DNA of 64,000 nucleotides. Source: Paludibacteraceae bacterium (GTDB taxonomy: Bacteria; Bacteroidota; Bacteroidia; Bacteroidales; Paludibacteraceae). Made by a program: the position numbers and the translations under genes. The DNA is taken from contig JAFTHS010000014.1 of NCBI GenBank assembly GCA_017457295.1, positions 1-64,000 on the forward strand, given 5' to 3'. How positions within the stretch are numbered: position 1 is the first letter of the stretch; every line of letters begins with the position of its first letter. A model generated the notes under the pieces. That model worked only from the letters and a program-made list of their open reading frames with translations, was not told the origin of the DNA and did not search any database. This document shows positions 26,556-35,519 of the stretch, in pieces.

Positions 26556-27746
26556 ATGAAACACGAAATTGCAGTGGGCGTAATGACCGCCCCAAAGATT
26601 GAAGCAGTCATACCAGGTCCTCACTCTACACCAGAGCGTCCTACCTTCCTACTCAAGAATGTGCGTATTGGCATTGGCTTCCACTGGGATCGCCTCGAAG
26701 ACCAAGAGTTTGAAGGCACACTCGAAATACGCGATAACGCCGATGGCACACAGACCGCTATCAACCGCCTTGATGTGGAAGACTATCTCAGTTCGGTAAT
26801 CACCTCCGAGATGTCCGCTACCTCATCATTGGAATTATTGAAAGCCCACGCCGTCATCTCCCGCAGTTGGGTTCTTCGTCCTATCATCAGCCCATCAACG
26901 GGCACCGACAAACCTGATTTGAGCGACCCTGATCGCCATGTCATCTGGTACGAAAGAGACGCACACGAGGGCTTTGATGTATGTGCCGATGACCACTGCC
27001 AACGCTATGAAGGTATCACCCGTCGTGATGAACACCCAGAGGCAGCAGCCAACGTGCAAAAAGCCATTGATGCGACACGCGGACAAGTGCTGATGTATGA
27101 CGGCAAAGTGTGCGATGCACGCTTCTATAAGTCGTGCGGCGGTGCTACCGAACTCTTCGAGAACGCTTGGGCAAACGAACATTATCCATACCTCGAGGCT
27201 GTTCGCGATGAGATAGGCACTCCCCTACCCGACTTGACTATCGAGGAGAATGCGCAGGAGTTCATCCGTACTTCACCATCGGCATACTGCAACACTACCG
27301 ATGAGCGCGTTTTGGGTCAAGTACTCAACAATTATGACCAAGAGACCAAAGACTTCTACCGTTGGACAGTGCAATACACCGCAGCCGAACTGAGCGAGAT
27401 TATCCGCGAGCGTTCGGGCATTGACTTCGGCGAGATACTAGACTTGGTGCCTATCAAACGTGGTCCTTCGGCTCGTTTGTACGAGATGCAAATCGTAGGC
27501 AGCAAGCGCACGATGGTGATTGGCAAGGAGTTAGAAATCCGCAAATGGTTGAGCAAGAGCCACTTGTACAGTAGCGCCTTTGTAGTAGATCGCAACGAAC
27601 AAGGCGACTTCATTCTCACAGGTGCTGGCTGGGGTCATGGTGTAGGACTGTGCCAAATCGGTGCCGCCGTCATGGCAGACAAGGGCTACACATACGAACA
27701 GATTCTTGCCCATTATTTCCCTGGTAGTGAAATAAAAACAATCTAA
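26556..27746 (+). CDS. SpoIID/LytB-domain protein without signal peptide
   Basis: SpoIID is a lytic transglycosylase that cuts glycan strands stripped of stem peptides. Family motifs are present: V-E-D-Y-L-S-S-V-I-T-S-E-M (catalytic-type E85), L-K-A-H-A-V-I-S-R-S-W, F-Y-K-S-C-G-G-A-T-E and G-W-G-H-G-V-G-L-C-Q-I-G-A near the C-terminus. H137-x5-C143-x3-H147-C148 closely resembles the zinc site described in Clostridioides difficile SpoIID. The start is fixed by an in-frame TGA about nine codons upstream, so no signal peptide has been missed. The protein would stay in the cytosol unless exported another way. At 396 residues it is slightly longer than B. subtilis SpoIID. A strong terminator follows. 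Confidence 0.88.
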   Translation: MKHEIAVGVMTAPKIEAVIPGPHSTPERPTFLLKNVRIGIGFHWDRLEDQEFEGTLEIRDNADGTQTAINRLDVEDYLSSVITSEMSATSSLELLKAHAVISRSWVLRPIISPSTGTDKPDLSDPDRHVIWYERDAHEGFDVCADDHCQRYEGITRRDEHPEAAANVQKAIDATRGQVLMYDGKVCDARFYKSCGGATELFENAWANEHYPYLEAVRDEIGTPLPDLTIEENAQEFIRTSPSAYCNTTDERVLGQVLNNYDQETKDFYRWTVQYTAAELSEIIRERSGIDFGEILDLVPIKRGPSARLYEMQIVGSKRTMVIGKELEIRKWLSKSHLYSSAFVVDRNEQGDFILTGAGWGHGVGLCQIGAAVMADKGYTYEQILAHYFPGSEIKTI

Positions 27747-27763
27747 GAAAGAAAATAACAAGA

Positions 27764-27794
27764 AAAGGGTGTATCGATGATACACCTTTTTTTT
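27764..27794 (+). terminator. Terminator after the SpoIID gene
   Basis: GGTGTATC (27768-27775), GAT loop, GATACACC (27779-27786), then eight T. It ends the plus-strand operon. Confidence 0.9.
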
Positions 27795-27885
27795 GTGCAA
27801 AATACTTAATCATAATTTAATTCATAGGCATAGAGGCGATTTTTTGATGATATAGGTTATGGTTTTCTTATGTTAAACATAGGTT

Positions 27886-27962
27886 AATCACTAACTAATC
27901 ACTAATTAATCACTAATCAATCACTAATTAATCACTAATTAATCACTAATTAATCACTAATT
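27886..27962. repeat. 11-bp tandem array, unit AATCACTAATT, 7 copies
   Basis: Seven units, two with a T to C change near their end (first and third). It is preceded by AACATAGG. The array lies between convergent operons and is the inverted twin of the array at 37940-38005. The 27747-28082 gap otherwise holds only two terminators. Confidence 0.95.
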
Positions 27963-28014
27963 AAAGTCAGGTAATTGATAGGGAAGAAATAGGAAAGCCT
28001 AAGATAAGAGAAAA

Positions 28015-28052
28015 CAAAAAAGAGTGTGCCTTAAATTATGGCACACTCTTTT
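28015..28052 (-). terminator. Terminator of the eight-gene serA operon
   Basis: GAGTGTGCC (28022-28030) pairs with GGCACACTC (28040-28048). An A-run on the left reads as U on the minus strand, and TTTT on the right may give some plus-strand activity. Confidence 0.88.
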
Positions 28053-28082
28053 GCTATGGATGTATGACTATTTAGACTAAAA

Positions 28083-29717
28083 TCACTTGTACAAGAAACG
28101 CTTGATACTCTTTTTAGGAGTCTTCTCAAATGGTTCTTGCTTGACCTCAATATCGTGCACACGCGAGTAGGAAGGAAGCAAGTCGTTGAGTTTTTTGAGA
28201 TTCTCCTTCATCATTCGCTCGATCTCTGCGAGAGAAAAACCCTTAGTGGTTTCTTCATCGGGGAACACCAAACCAATGAGCTTGCCTTCACGTTCCACCA
28301 CAATGGATTCTGCTACACCTGTTTGATTATTAAGTTTATCTTCGATTTCTTCGGGGTAAATGTTTTGACCCGAAGCGCCCAAAAACATGCTTTTGATACG
28401 CCCACGGATAAAAATATTCTGCTTCTTATCCATATAGCCAAGATCGCCTGTGCGCAACCATCTATCTTCGGTAAAGGCAGCCACAGTGGCATCAGCGTTT
28501 TTGTAGTAGCCCATCATGACATTTTCGCCACGAACCAAAATCTCTCCTTCACCTTTCTCGTTAGGATTATCAATCTTTGCCTCCATGCCTGGTACAGGCG
28601 CACCACATGAGCGACGCTTGAAGTATTTAGGCGGCAAGCCACTCACCAGAGGACCACACTCCGTCATACCAAAGCCAATAGTCAAAGGGAAATTCACATC
28701 CATCAAGCACTTCTCCACCATAGGATTCATGGCTGCACCGCCACAAAGGAAATAACGCACCTGCCCACCAAAAGCCTTCACAAGCGATTTGCGTACATGA
28801 TTGCGAATGATATTCATAATACCAGGGGTGTACCAACAGAATTTCAGCACAGGTTTGGACAATAGTGGATCGAGTTTCTTCTTGTGAATCTTCTCTATTA
28901 CCAATGGCACTGTTGCCACCAGATATGGCTTGACATCTGCCATCGCCTTGAGCAAAATATTTGGGGTTGGGGCTTTGGTCAAATAATAAATCGTAGCACC
29001 CGCACTGAATGGATACAAGAAGTCAGCCAACTGACCAAACATATGCGCCAATGGCAACATACTCACTACTCGTTGCCCTGGCTCTACAGGCAAGATGTGT
29101 AAGCCATTCTCCGTGTTGTTGCTCAGCGAACGATGGCTAATCATCACGCCCTTCGGCGAACCCGTACTGCCCGAAGTATAGTTGATCAGTGCCAATGAAT
29201 CAAGGTCGATCTCACCATCCCTAACGAGTGAGAAGAAAGTATTTTCTGTCAGTGTAGATGGTTCGCTCATTATGTGCTCTACATTGCCTTTGTATGGCTC
29301 TGCAAGATGGATGAAAGAAAAGTCATCCATTGACATTATTACTTGTAATTCAGGTAGTTCTTGGTGCTGCAATTCACGCCATACATATGGTCCAACGATG
29401 AGCATTTTGGCATCAGAGTGCTCAATCAATCGAGCTAAATCCTCCGCTTTGAAATCTTGCAGCAGCGTCACAGCCACTGCTTTGTAGGACATAATAGCCA
29501 TGTAGGAAACTACCCAGTTGGAGCAATTACGACTGGCAATAGCGATCTTATCTCCTGGCTGAATACCTAATAGGCGAAATAATTTGTGAAAACGTTGCAC
29601 TTGTTGTGCCACTTCGCCATGAGTGTATTGTTTTTTCTCCCCGTAATCCACAAAGGCAATATCGCGCCAACGATTGTGGATGACTTGGTCCATATAATGC
29701 AAAAAGTGATGTTTCAT
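28083..29717 (-). CDS. AMP-binding acyl-CoA synthetase-like enzyme
   Basis: It is an ANL-superfamily ligase that activates a carboxylate, probably a fatty acid, as acyl-AMP and then CoA thioester. The P-loop-like motif Y-T-S-G-S-T-G-S-P-K-G is at 180-190. G-F-G-M-T-E-C-G-P is the adenine motif, W-L-R-T-G-D-L-G-Y is the hinge-side Asp motif, and the C-terminal E-K-T-P-K-K-S-I-K-R-F retains the catalytic Lys region. The 544 residues have no membrane segment. It is last in the serA operon, 54 nt after the thioesterase gene. The adjacent thioesterase suggests acyl-CoA turnover, but the substrate is not fixed by sequence. Confidence 0.88.
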   Translation of the reverse strand: MKHHFLHYMDQVIHNRWRDIAFVDYGEKKQYTHGEVAQQVQRFHKLFRLLGIQPGDKIAIASRNCSNWVVSYMAIMSYKAVAVTLLQDFKAEDLARLIEHSDAKMLIVGPYVWRELQHQELPELQVIMSMDDFSFIHLAEPYKGNVEHIMSEPSTLTENTFFSLVRDGEIDLDSLALINYTSGSTGSPKGVMISHRSLSNNTENGLHILPVEPGQRVVSMLPLAHMFGQLADFLYPFSAGATIYYLTKAPTPNILLKAMADVKPYLVATVPLVIEKIHKKKLDPLLSKPVLKFCWYTPGIMNIIRNHVRKSLVKAFGGQVRYFLCGGAAMNPMVEKCLMDVNFPLTIGFGMTECGPLVSGLPPKYFKRRSCGAPVPGMEAKIDNPNEKGEGEILVRGENVMMGYYKNADATVAAFTEDRWLRTGDLGYMDKKQNIFIRGRIKSMFLGASGQNIYPEEIEDKLNNQTGVAESIVVEREGKLIGLVFPDEETTKGFSLAEIERMMKENLKKLNDLLPSYSRVHDIEVKQEPFEKTPKKSIKRFLYK

Positions 29718-29771
29718 AATTTGGTAAATGTTGCTATGCTCACGCTGGTGAGCAAGCTGCTAGTTATTAAT

Positions 29772-30278
29772 TCAACGTTGTTCTATAATCTCCTCTTTTG
29801 TTACCTCCTCGCCTACAAGTTCGGTAGGAAGGTAAGGTACTTGCTCAGGAGCATGCGCTGCATCAAATGTGAAATAAGTACACGTGCATTCCACTAAGAT
29901 TTCCCCCTCCGCACTGCGGATCTCACCATCCACAATAGCGATATTGCGTCGCATTTCACGCAACCGTGCACGCATCTCAATATACTTTTGACGAATTGCC
30001 ACGGGTTTACGAAAACGGGTCTCCATCTTTGCGGTTACACCCGAGGCTTGCAACTTATGGAAGACTACCCATCCACACACTTCATCCAACAACACAGACT
30101 GGACGCCTCCATGCAATGTATTGTCCCACGATTGATAACGTGCTGAAGGATGCCAAATACATACCACGTCGTCGCCCTCTTCGTAGAACTGCATTTTCAG
30201 TCCGACAGGGTTAGTCGGGCAACAACCAAAGCAATGGTAGCCTTCTGCGTCCAACCATGGATTTTTAATTAATCGCAT
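29772..30278 (-). CDS. PaaI-like hotdog-fold thioesterase
   Basis: The 168-residue protein shows the hotdog thioesterase core, with N-T-L-H-G-G-V-Q-S-V-L-L-D-E-V around the helix that carries the catalytic Asp/Glu in 4HBT/PaaI enzymes. The start region N-P-W-L-x-x-E-G-Y-H-C-F-G-C is typical of this Bacteroidetes subgroup. It probably hydrolyses an acyl- or aryl-CoA in the cytosol. It lies between the TPR gene (51 nt) and the acyl-CoA synthetase gene (54 nt), and the synthetase/thioesterase pair suggests a shared CoA-ester substrate. Confidence 0.85.
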   Translation of the reverse strand: MRLIKNPWLDAEGYHCFGCCPTNPVGLKMQFYEEGDDVVCIWHPSARYQSWDNTLHGGVQSVLLDEVCGWVVFHKLQASGVTAKMETRFRKPVAIRQKYIEMRARLREMRRNIAIVDGEIRSAEGEILVECTCTYFTFDAAHAPEQVPYLPTELVGEEVTKEEIIEQR

Positions 30279-30329
30279 ATAATAATATTTAATAGTTTGA
30301 TATGCTTGGGTTCACACTCACTCAAATTC

Positions 30330-31031
30330 CTAAAGTTTTTTCGATGTCAAATCCGCCATTAAAGTTTGAAAGATCAAACAATTAGGTTCTTCCTTTAGGA
30401 ATAACTCGCATTGTTGTTTGGCCTCTTCCGCCCTATTCATCTTAGCCAAACATTGCACGATAGTCATTTGCACAGCTCGCACGTTCCAAAGTTCCTTTGC
30501 ATCAGGCATTTGATGATAAAGGGTATTGGACTTTTGATAGTATTCCAATGCCTTTTTCTTGTTGCCGAATGGACTATAGAACTCCACATTTCCCAACATA
30601 GATAGCACAAAAGGATTATCTGGTTGCAACTCTGCAGCTTGCTTGATATTGTCGAAAATCCCTCTGCTATACTTCAACAGTTGCGTTTTATCCAGCGATA
30701 GTTTATAGCTATACAAGCCCGATAAATAAGCATGATATTCTGCGTCAGGTATTATTCCCTTACTCGCATGCAAATGGTTCTCATACAGCTCAAGCATTTC
30801 CTTTGCATCATTGCCACCCTTCGTTACACAATATGCAGCGAACCCATACTCGTAGTTTAGCAATTGCTTCTGCTCCTCATTGCTCATCTTCTCCCACTCT
30901 GCCGAAGCTATATATTGCTGCCATACATTCATATCTCTCGTGAGATATGCTTGATACAACTGATGGTTCGAATATTGCGCATAGCATATACTCGGAACCA
31001 TCAGTAATATGAACAATTTTAGAAGTTTCAA
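30330..31031 (-). CDS. Exported TPR-like protein
   Basis: A signal peptide (about 1-18, ending C-Y-A-Q) precedes about 215 residues of helical repeats. The last two match TPR spacing well (D-N-P-F-V-L-S-M-L-G-N-V-E-F-Y-S and N-R-A-E-E-A-K-Q-Q-C-E-L-F-L). The protein is probably periplasmic. No enzymatic motif is visible. It follows PPi-PFK by 9 nt, so the two are cotranscribed, but no functional link is evident. Similar small TPR proteins are common in Bacteroidales and mostly uncharacterised. Confidence 0.75.
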   Translation of the reverse strand: MKLLKLFILLMVPSICYAQYSNHQLYQAYLTRDMNVWQQYIASAEWEKMSNEEQKQLLNYEYGFAAYCVTKGGNDAKEMLELYENHLHASKGIIPDAEYHAYLSGLYSYKLSLDKTQLLKYSRGIFDNIKQAAELQPDNPFVLSMLGNVEFYSPFGNKKKALEYYQKSNTLYHQMPDAKELWNVRAVQMTIVQCLAKMNRAEEAKQQCELFLKEEPNCLIFQTLMADLTSKKL

Positions 31032-31040
31032 TCTACAATC

Positions 31041-32699
31041 TTATTTCTCTTGTTGCTCAAGCATGAGGGTACGTGTAGGTTGATCACATACCTCTGCTGG
31101 ACCATAATATTGGATTGGACCTGGATAGATGTAACTCAAGTTAGGATCAGCCCAATCAGCACGATGAGCAGCCAAATACTTGAATGGCGCACCATTGAGA
31201 TCAACTAATGCCTTTTGGATTACTGGTTTCATCTTGCCGTGGCGACGCTCCATGTTCATCATCATGGTTACAGGTACACCACCAGCTACCCATTCTGTTG
31301 CAGGCTTGGTGAGGTTCTTCACTAATGCCATATAACCCGTTTTACCTGCAGCAATGAGGTGAGCGGCAGTATTACCGAGGCTATAGCAGTAGTCAGCATC
31401 GAAGTTACTTGGCATAGCGCAACGACCTTCATAACCAAAGAAGTGGTTGAGCGCAGAGAATTTGCCTTTGTAAGTACCAGCCGCTTTGAGTTGAGCAAGA
31501 CGCTTTTGCACCATCTCGATGAGAAGTTTCTCAGTCTCAATTTGGCTAACCATTACATTTCCGTGAGGGTCACGATCGAGGGTCAATTGTTTAGCAATGC
31601 CCTTTGGCAGGCTGCGATAAAGTTCACAACTTGCTGGGCTGAGCATTGACTTTACATACTCACGCTTAGCATCGTCGCCTTCAAGAGCAGCAAACTCCTC
31701 ATTCTCAGCAAGCATGTCATTGAGTTCTTGGATGAGTACACGCATAGCAGGGATAAACTCGATTAACCCCTCTGGGATAAGTATAGTACCGAAGTTGAGT
31801 CCTGCATTAGCACGCTCTACAATTACCTCTACTATTTGTTCTACTACATCATTGAGAGTCATCTCTTTAGCTTCTACTTCCTCAGAAATGAGGCATACGT
31901 TTGGTTGTGCTTGCAATGCGCACTCGAGTGCGATATGGCTGGCAGAGCGACCCATGAGGCGGATGAAGTGCCAGTATTTCTTAGCAGAGTTAGCATCACG
32001 TTGGATGTTACCAATAAGCTCAGCAAAGGTCTTACAAGCAGTATCGAAACCAAATGAGGTCTCAATCATCTCGTTCTTGAGGTCACCATCAATAGTCTTT
32101 GGGCAACCTATCACTTGGATACCACAGTTCTTTTGGAGATAGTACTCAGCGAGCACGCATGCGTTGGTGTTAGAGTCATCACCACCGATAATCACAATAG
32201 CCTTGATACCGAGTTCGTAGCAAACCTTAATACCATTGTCGAATTGCTCGGTCTCCTCGAGTTTGGTACGACCAGAACCGATGATATCAAAACCACCTGT
32301 ATTACGATACTCATCAATAATATCAGCAGTGAGTTCAGCATACTTGCCATCTACTAAACCGCTTGGTCCGCCAAGGAAACCATAAAGTTTGTTTGCTGGG
32401 TTGATGCGTTTGAGAGCGTCAAACAAACCGCAGATTACGTTATGGCCACCAGGGGCTTGACCACCAGAGAGGATTACACCTACGTTGAATGGTGCGACCT
32501 CAACTGCTTGAGCTGCAGGTTCAAACTCGATTACTGGCATTCCGTAGGTGTTAGGGAAGAGTTTTTGAATCTCCTCTTGATCTGCTACAGATTGTGTTTT
32601 TGCGCCTTCTTTGAGGCTTACATTTCCTTGCAACGCCACTGGCATCTTGGGTTGATACGCAGCACGAGCGATTTGCAAAGGGCTTTTTGTCATTGTCAT
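31041..32699 (-). CDS. pfp: Pyrophosphate-fructose 6-phosphate 1-phosphotransferase
   Basis: It interconverts fructose-6-P and fructose-1,6-bisphosphate using pyrophosphate. Motifs are G-G-Q-A-P-G-G-H-N at 79-87, G-G-D-D-S at 172-176 (the second Asp, D175, marks PPi rather than ATP use) and P-K-T-I-D-G-D at 200-206. The 552 residues fit the long plant/Bacteroidetes type. It lies 30 nt after the M3 peptidase gene. Fructose-6-P is also the expected end product of the amino-sugar route in the first part of the window. Confidence 0.93.
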   Translation of the reverse strand: MTMTKSPLQIARAAYQPKMPVALQGNVSLKEGAKTQSVADQEEIQKLFPNTYGMPVIEFEPAAQAVEVAPFNVGVILSGGQAPGGHNVICGLFDALKRINPANKLYGFLGGPSGLVDGKYAELTADIIDEYRNTGGFDIIGSGRTKLEETEQFDNGIKVCYELGIKAIVIIGGDDSNTNACVLAEYYLQKNCGIQVIGCPKTIDGDLKNEMIETSFGFDTACKTFAELIGNIQRDANSAKKYWHFIRLMGRSASHIALECALQAQPNVCLISEEVEAKEMTLNDVVEQIVEVIVERANAGLNFGTILIPEGLIEFIPAMRVLIQELNDMLAENEEFAALEGDDAKREYVKSMLSPASCELYRSLPKGIAKQLTLDRDPHGNVMVSQIETEKLLIEMVQKRLAQLKAAGTYKGKFSALNHFFGYEGRCAMPSNFDADYCYSLGNTAAHLIAAGKTGYMALVKNLTKPATEWVAGGVPVTMMMNMERRHGKMKPVIQKALVDLNGAPFKYLAAHRADWADPNLSYIYPGPIQYYGPAEVCDQPTRTLMLEQQEK

Positions 32700-32729
32700 A
32701 AGCGTTTTTAGTTATAATTGAGTTAATAT

Positions 32730-34859
32730 TTATTTCTTTGTAATGCCGTCACGTTCGAGAAGAGCATCAATAGATGGTTCGCCACCTCGGAATGCGCGAT
32801 AAAGTTCCATTGGTTTCGCACTACCACCCTTCTCCAAGATATTCTTGCGGAAGAGATCGGCCGACTTCTTATCGAAGATACTACCGTTTTTTGCTTTCGC
32901 GGCTTTGAATACTGAGTAAGCGTCTGCATCCAACAACTCTGACCACTTATAGCTGTAATAACCAGCGGCATAGCCACCAGAGAAGATATGGGTGAATGCA
33001 AACTCCATCTGTGTACCAGCCACGAGTGGCAATACCTGTACACATGCCATTGCATTGTCACCGAAGCGAATCACTGCCTCCGAAGCAGTCAGGCTAGAAG
33101 GCACTTCGAATGGAGAAGTCAATGTATGCCATGCCATATCTAAATAGCCGAAGCTGAGTTGGCGTACGCACGCATAAGCAGCATGGTAGGTAGCAGCACG
33201 CTGAATCTTATCTACCAAGTCTTGTGGGATGACTTCGCCTGTCTCATAGTGCTTGGCAAAGGTATCAAGGAACTCTTTCTCGCCGAGGAAGTTCTCGTTG
33301 AATTGGCTTGGCAACTCTACGAAGTCGCGTGGTACGTTCGTTCCGTTTTGTGCAGCGTATTGGCATTGAGTGAGCATACCATGCAAGCCATGACCAAACT
33401 CGTGGAGGAAGGTCTCTACCTCATCGTAAGAAAAGAGTGCAGGCTTGGTATCTGTTGCACGGGTGAAGTTCATGACATTGACTACATGAGGACGGACATT
33501 CTTCTTGCCAAGCATATATTGCTCTTGGAAGTTGTTCATCCAAGCGCCACCGCGTTTGCCCTCACGTGGGTGGAAGTCAGCATAATACACAGCGAGGAAC
33601 TTGCCTTTTTGGTCAAAGACCTCGTAGGCAGTCACCTCTGGATGATATACTTGGATATTCTTGTTCTCTTTGAAAGTCACGCCATACAAACGTTTAGCCA
33701 ATCCAAAGACACCTTCAATCACTTTTTCTTTTTGGAAATATGGACGGATGAGATCATCGGAGATAGCATATTTCTCCTCTTTAAGTTGCTTTGAGTAGAA
33801 ACTCCAATCCCATGGTTGTATGGTAGCATAAAAGCCCTTGGATGTTGCAAACTCTTGCAATTCAGCCACTTCTTGTTTAGCCACAGGCATATAACTGTCG
33901 CGGAGTTGGTCAAGGAAATTCATCACATTCTCCTTGCTCTCAGCGCAAGTCTTGGTAAGGGACTTGTCAGCATGACAGTTTTTCTCGAATAGTTGTGCCA
34001 ATGCATGACGAGTATTCACAATGTCAATAATCACTTGTGTGTTGTCAAACTCGCCACCGATGCAACGGCTGTTGTAAGCGGTGTATAGTTCGCGACGAAT
34101 ATCGCGGTTTTGGCAATCCTCCATCACTGGGATATAAGTAGTTGGCTTGAGGTCAAGCAACCAACCCTGCATGCCTTTCTTCTCTGCATTGGCTTTCAAC
34201 ATTGCTTTGGTATCATCCTTCAAACCTGCAAGATCCGCTTCGTTGGTGATGAGCATCGTCCAAGCGTTTGTAGCTTTCAGCACATTCTGACCATAGATAA
34301 GGGTGAGTTGAGAGAGCTTTGCACTGAGCTCTTTATATACTTGCTTTTGCTCGTCATTGAGGTTAGCTCCGTTGTTAGCAAACGACTCGTAGATGTCCTC
34401 AAGCAGTTTTTGCTGCGCAGGATTTAGTTTCAGTTTGTCCTTTTGGTCATACACTGCTTTGATACGTTGAAAGAGTCCTTCGTTGAGGCGGATAGAAGCT
34501 GAATATTCCGACATCTTTGGCGAGAGTTCCATCGCGATGGCTTGCAGTTCATCGTTGGTCTCAGCAGAAGTGAGGTTATAGAAGCAACCAGCCACTACGC
34601 TGAGGAGTTCGCCCGACTTCTCGTATGCCTCAATGGTATTCTTGAATGTTGGAGCAGCAGGATTATTCACAATAGCATCAATCTCTGCCAAACCTTGCTT
34701 TATGCCTTCTTCAAATGCAGGCATATAATGCTCTGGCTTAATTTCATTGAATGGATAAGTCTTGTGTGGGGTTTTCCACTCTTTGTAGTGGAAAAATGGA
34801 TTGGCGCTTGCCAATGTAGTCACTGCTAAGGCAGCCATAATTACAATAGATTTTTTCAT
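32730..34859 (-). CDS. dcp: M3-family metallopeptidase (Dcp-like peptidyl-dipeptidase)
   Basis: It is a zinc oligopeptidase that shortens peptides. The motif F-L-H486-E487-F-G-H490-G-L-H-G-M-L is complete and the third ligand is probably E515 in R-D-F-V-E-L-P-S-Q. The 709 residues match Dcp. The N-terminus (M-K-K-S...A-S-A-N, about 19 residues) is a signal peptide, so this copy is probably periplasmic, as is common in Bacteroidales. It is the fourth gene from the serA end of the operon, 27 nt from the CBM9-like gene. Confidence 0.9.
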   Translation of the reverse strand: MKKSIVIMAALAVTTLASANPFFHYKEWKTPHKTYPFNEIKPEHYMPAFEEGIKQGLAEIDAIVNNPAAPTFKNTIEAYEKSGELLSVVAGCFYNLTSAETNDELQAIAMELSPKMSEYSASIRLNEGLFQRIKAVYDQKDKLKLNPAQQKLLEDIYESFANNGANLNDEQKQVYKELSAKLSQLTLIYGQNVLKATNAWTMLITNEADLAGLKDDTKAMLKANAEKKGMQGWLLDLKPTTYIPVMEDCQNRDIRRELYTAYNSRCIGGEFDNTQVIIDIVNTRHALAQLFEKNCHADKSLTKTCAESKENVMNFLDQLRDSYMPVAKQEVAELQEFATSKGFYATIQPWDWSFYSKQLKEEKYAISDDLIRPYFQKEKVIEGVFGLAKRLYGVTFKENKNIQVYHPEVTAYEVFDQKGKFLAVYYADFHPREGKRGGAWMNNFQEQYMLGKKNVRPHVVNVMNFTRATDTKPALFSYDEVETFLHEFGHGLHGMLTQCQYAAQNGTNVPRDFVELPSQFNENFLGEKEFLDTFAKHYETGEVIPQDLVDKIQRAATYHAAYACVRQLSFGYLDMAWHTLTSPFEVPSSLTASEAVIRFGDNAMACVQVLPLVAGTQMEFAFTHIFSGGYAAGYYSYKWSELLDADAYSVFKAAKAKNGSIFDKKSADLFRKNILEKGGSAKPMELYRAFRGGEPSIDALLERDGITKK

Positions 34860-34886
34860 TTTAGTATATTTAGTTCAATTTTGTTT

Positions 34887-35510
34887 CTACTCATCAAATA
34901 GTATCTCACCAAAGTACTCAGGTAAGTGAAATGCAGGTGCTTCTGCCTCTATCGGATTCCACGAAGCATAGTGTTTCATTGGAGTTCTGTCGCCACACTT
35001 GTACAAGTTCGCACGACGCGTATGCTCACTTCTATCAAACTCTATCAACGACAGCGGAATGGCTACCAGCAACGACCAGTGCGCTGCGCACAATTGTACG
35101 GGGAAGCGCTTTATTGATTGCAGTTGCTCAGTATTCAGACGTACCACATCCTCTTTGCGTGATTTACGATGTGAGGCATTGCACACTCCCGCAGCATTAA
35201 ATTCGAAGTTCCAATATCGCGAATTATCGGCATTAGCAATAAAAATCTCCACACACGCATCTTCATTCACATGTTCCAAGTCTTCAGTTTTTGTTGCCAG
35301 TGGCACTTCTCCTTTCACTTCAAAGCGCACGTACAACATTTCATCAGTATGCGCCAAGGTGAATTGGGTATCTGGTGCTGTTGGATACTGTTCCTGCCAA
35401 TTGAGTATATCTATCACACCCGCCACAGGCATAGCAGCCATCAGTTGGTCAATCTTCGCCAACGACAAATCTTGCCAATGCGCTTGATATATTGATTTTG
35501 TCTGTTTCAT
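34887..35510 (-). CDS. CBM9-like (DOMON-fold) protein
   Basis: The 207 residues form one beta-sandwich resembling CBM9_2: L-Y-V-R-F-E-V-K-G, then D-L-E-H-V-N-E-D-A-C-V-E-I-F-I near 83-97, then Y-W-N-F-E-F-N-A-A-G near 106-115. No signal peptide is visible, unlike most carbohydrate-binding modules, so it may act in the cytosol or bind something other than an extracellular glycan. It lies 9 nt after the CHU_C gene and 27 nt before the peptidase gene. Function unknown. Confidence 0.72.
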   Translation of the reverse strand: MKQTKSIYQAHWQDLSLAKIDQLMAAMPVAGVIDILNWQEQYPTAPDTQFTLAHTDEMLYVRFEVKGEVPLATKTEDLEHVNEDACVEIFIANADNSRYWNFEFNAAGVCNASHRKSRKEDVVRLNTEQLQSIKRFPVQLCAAHWSLLVAIPLSLIEFDRSEHTRRANLYKCGDRTPMKHYASWNPIEAEAPAFHLPEYFGEILFDE

Positions 35511-35519
35511 TTCTAAACA

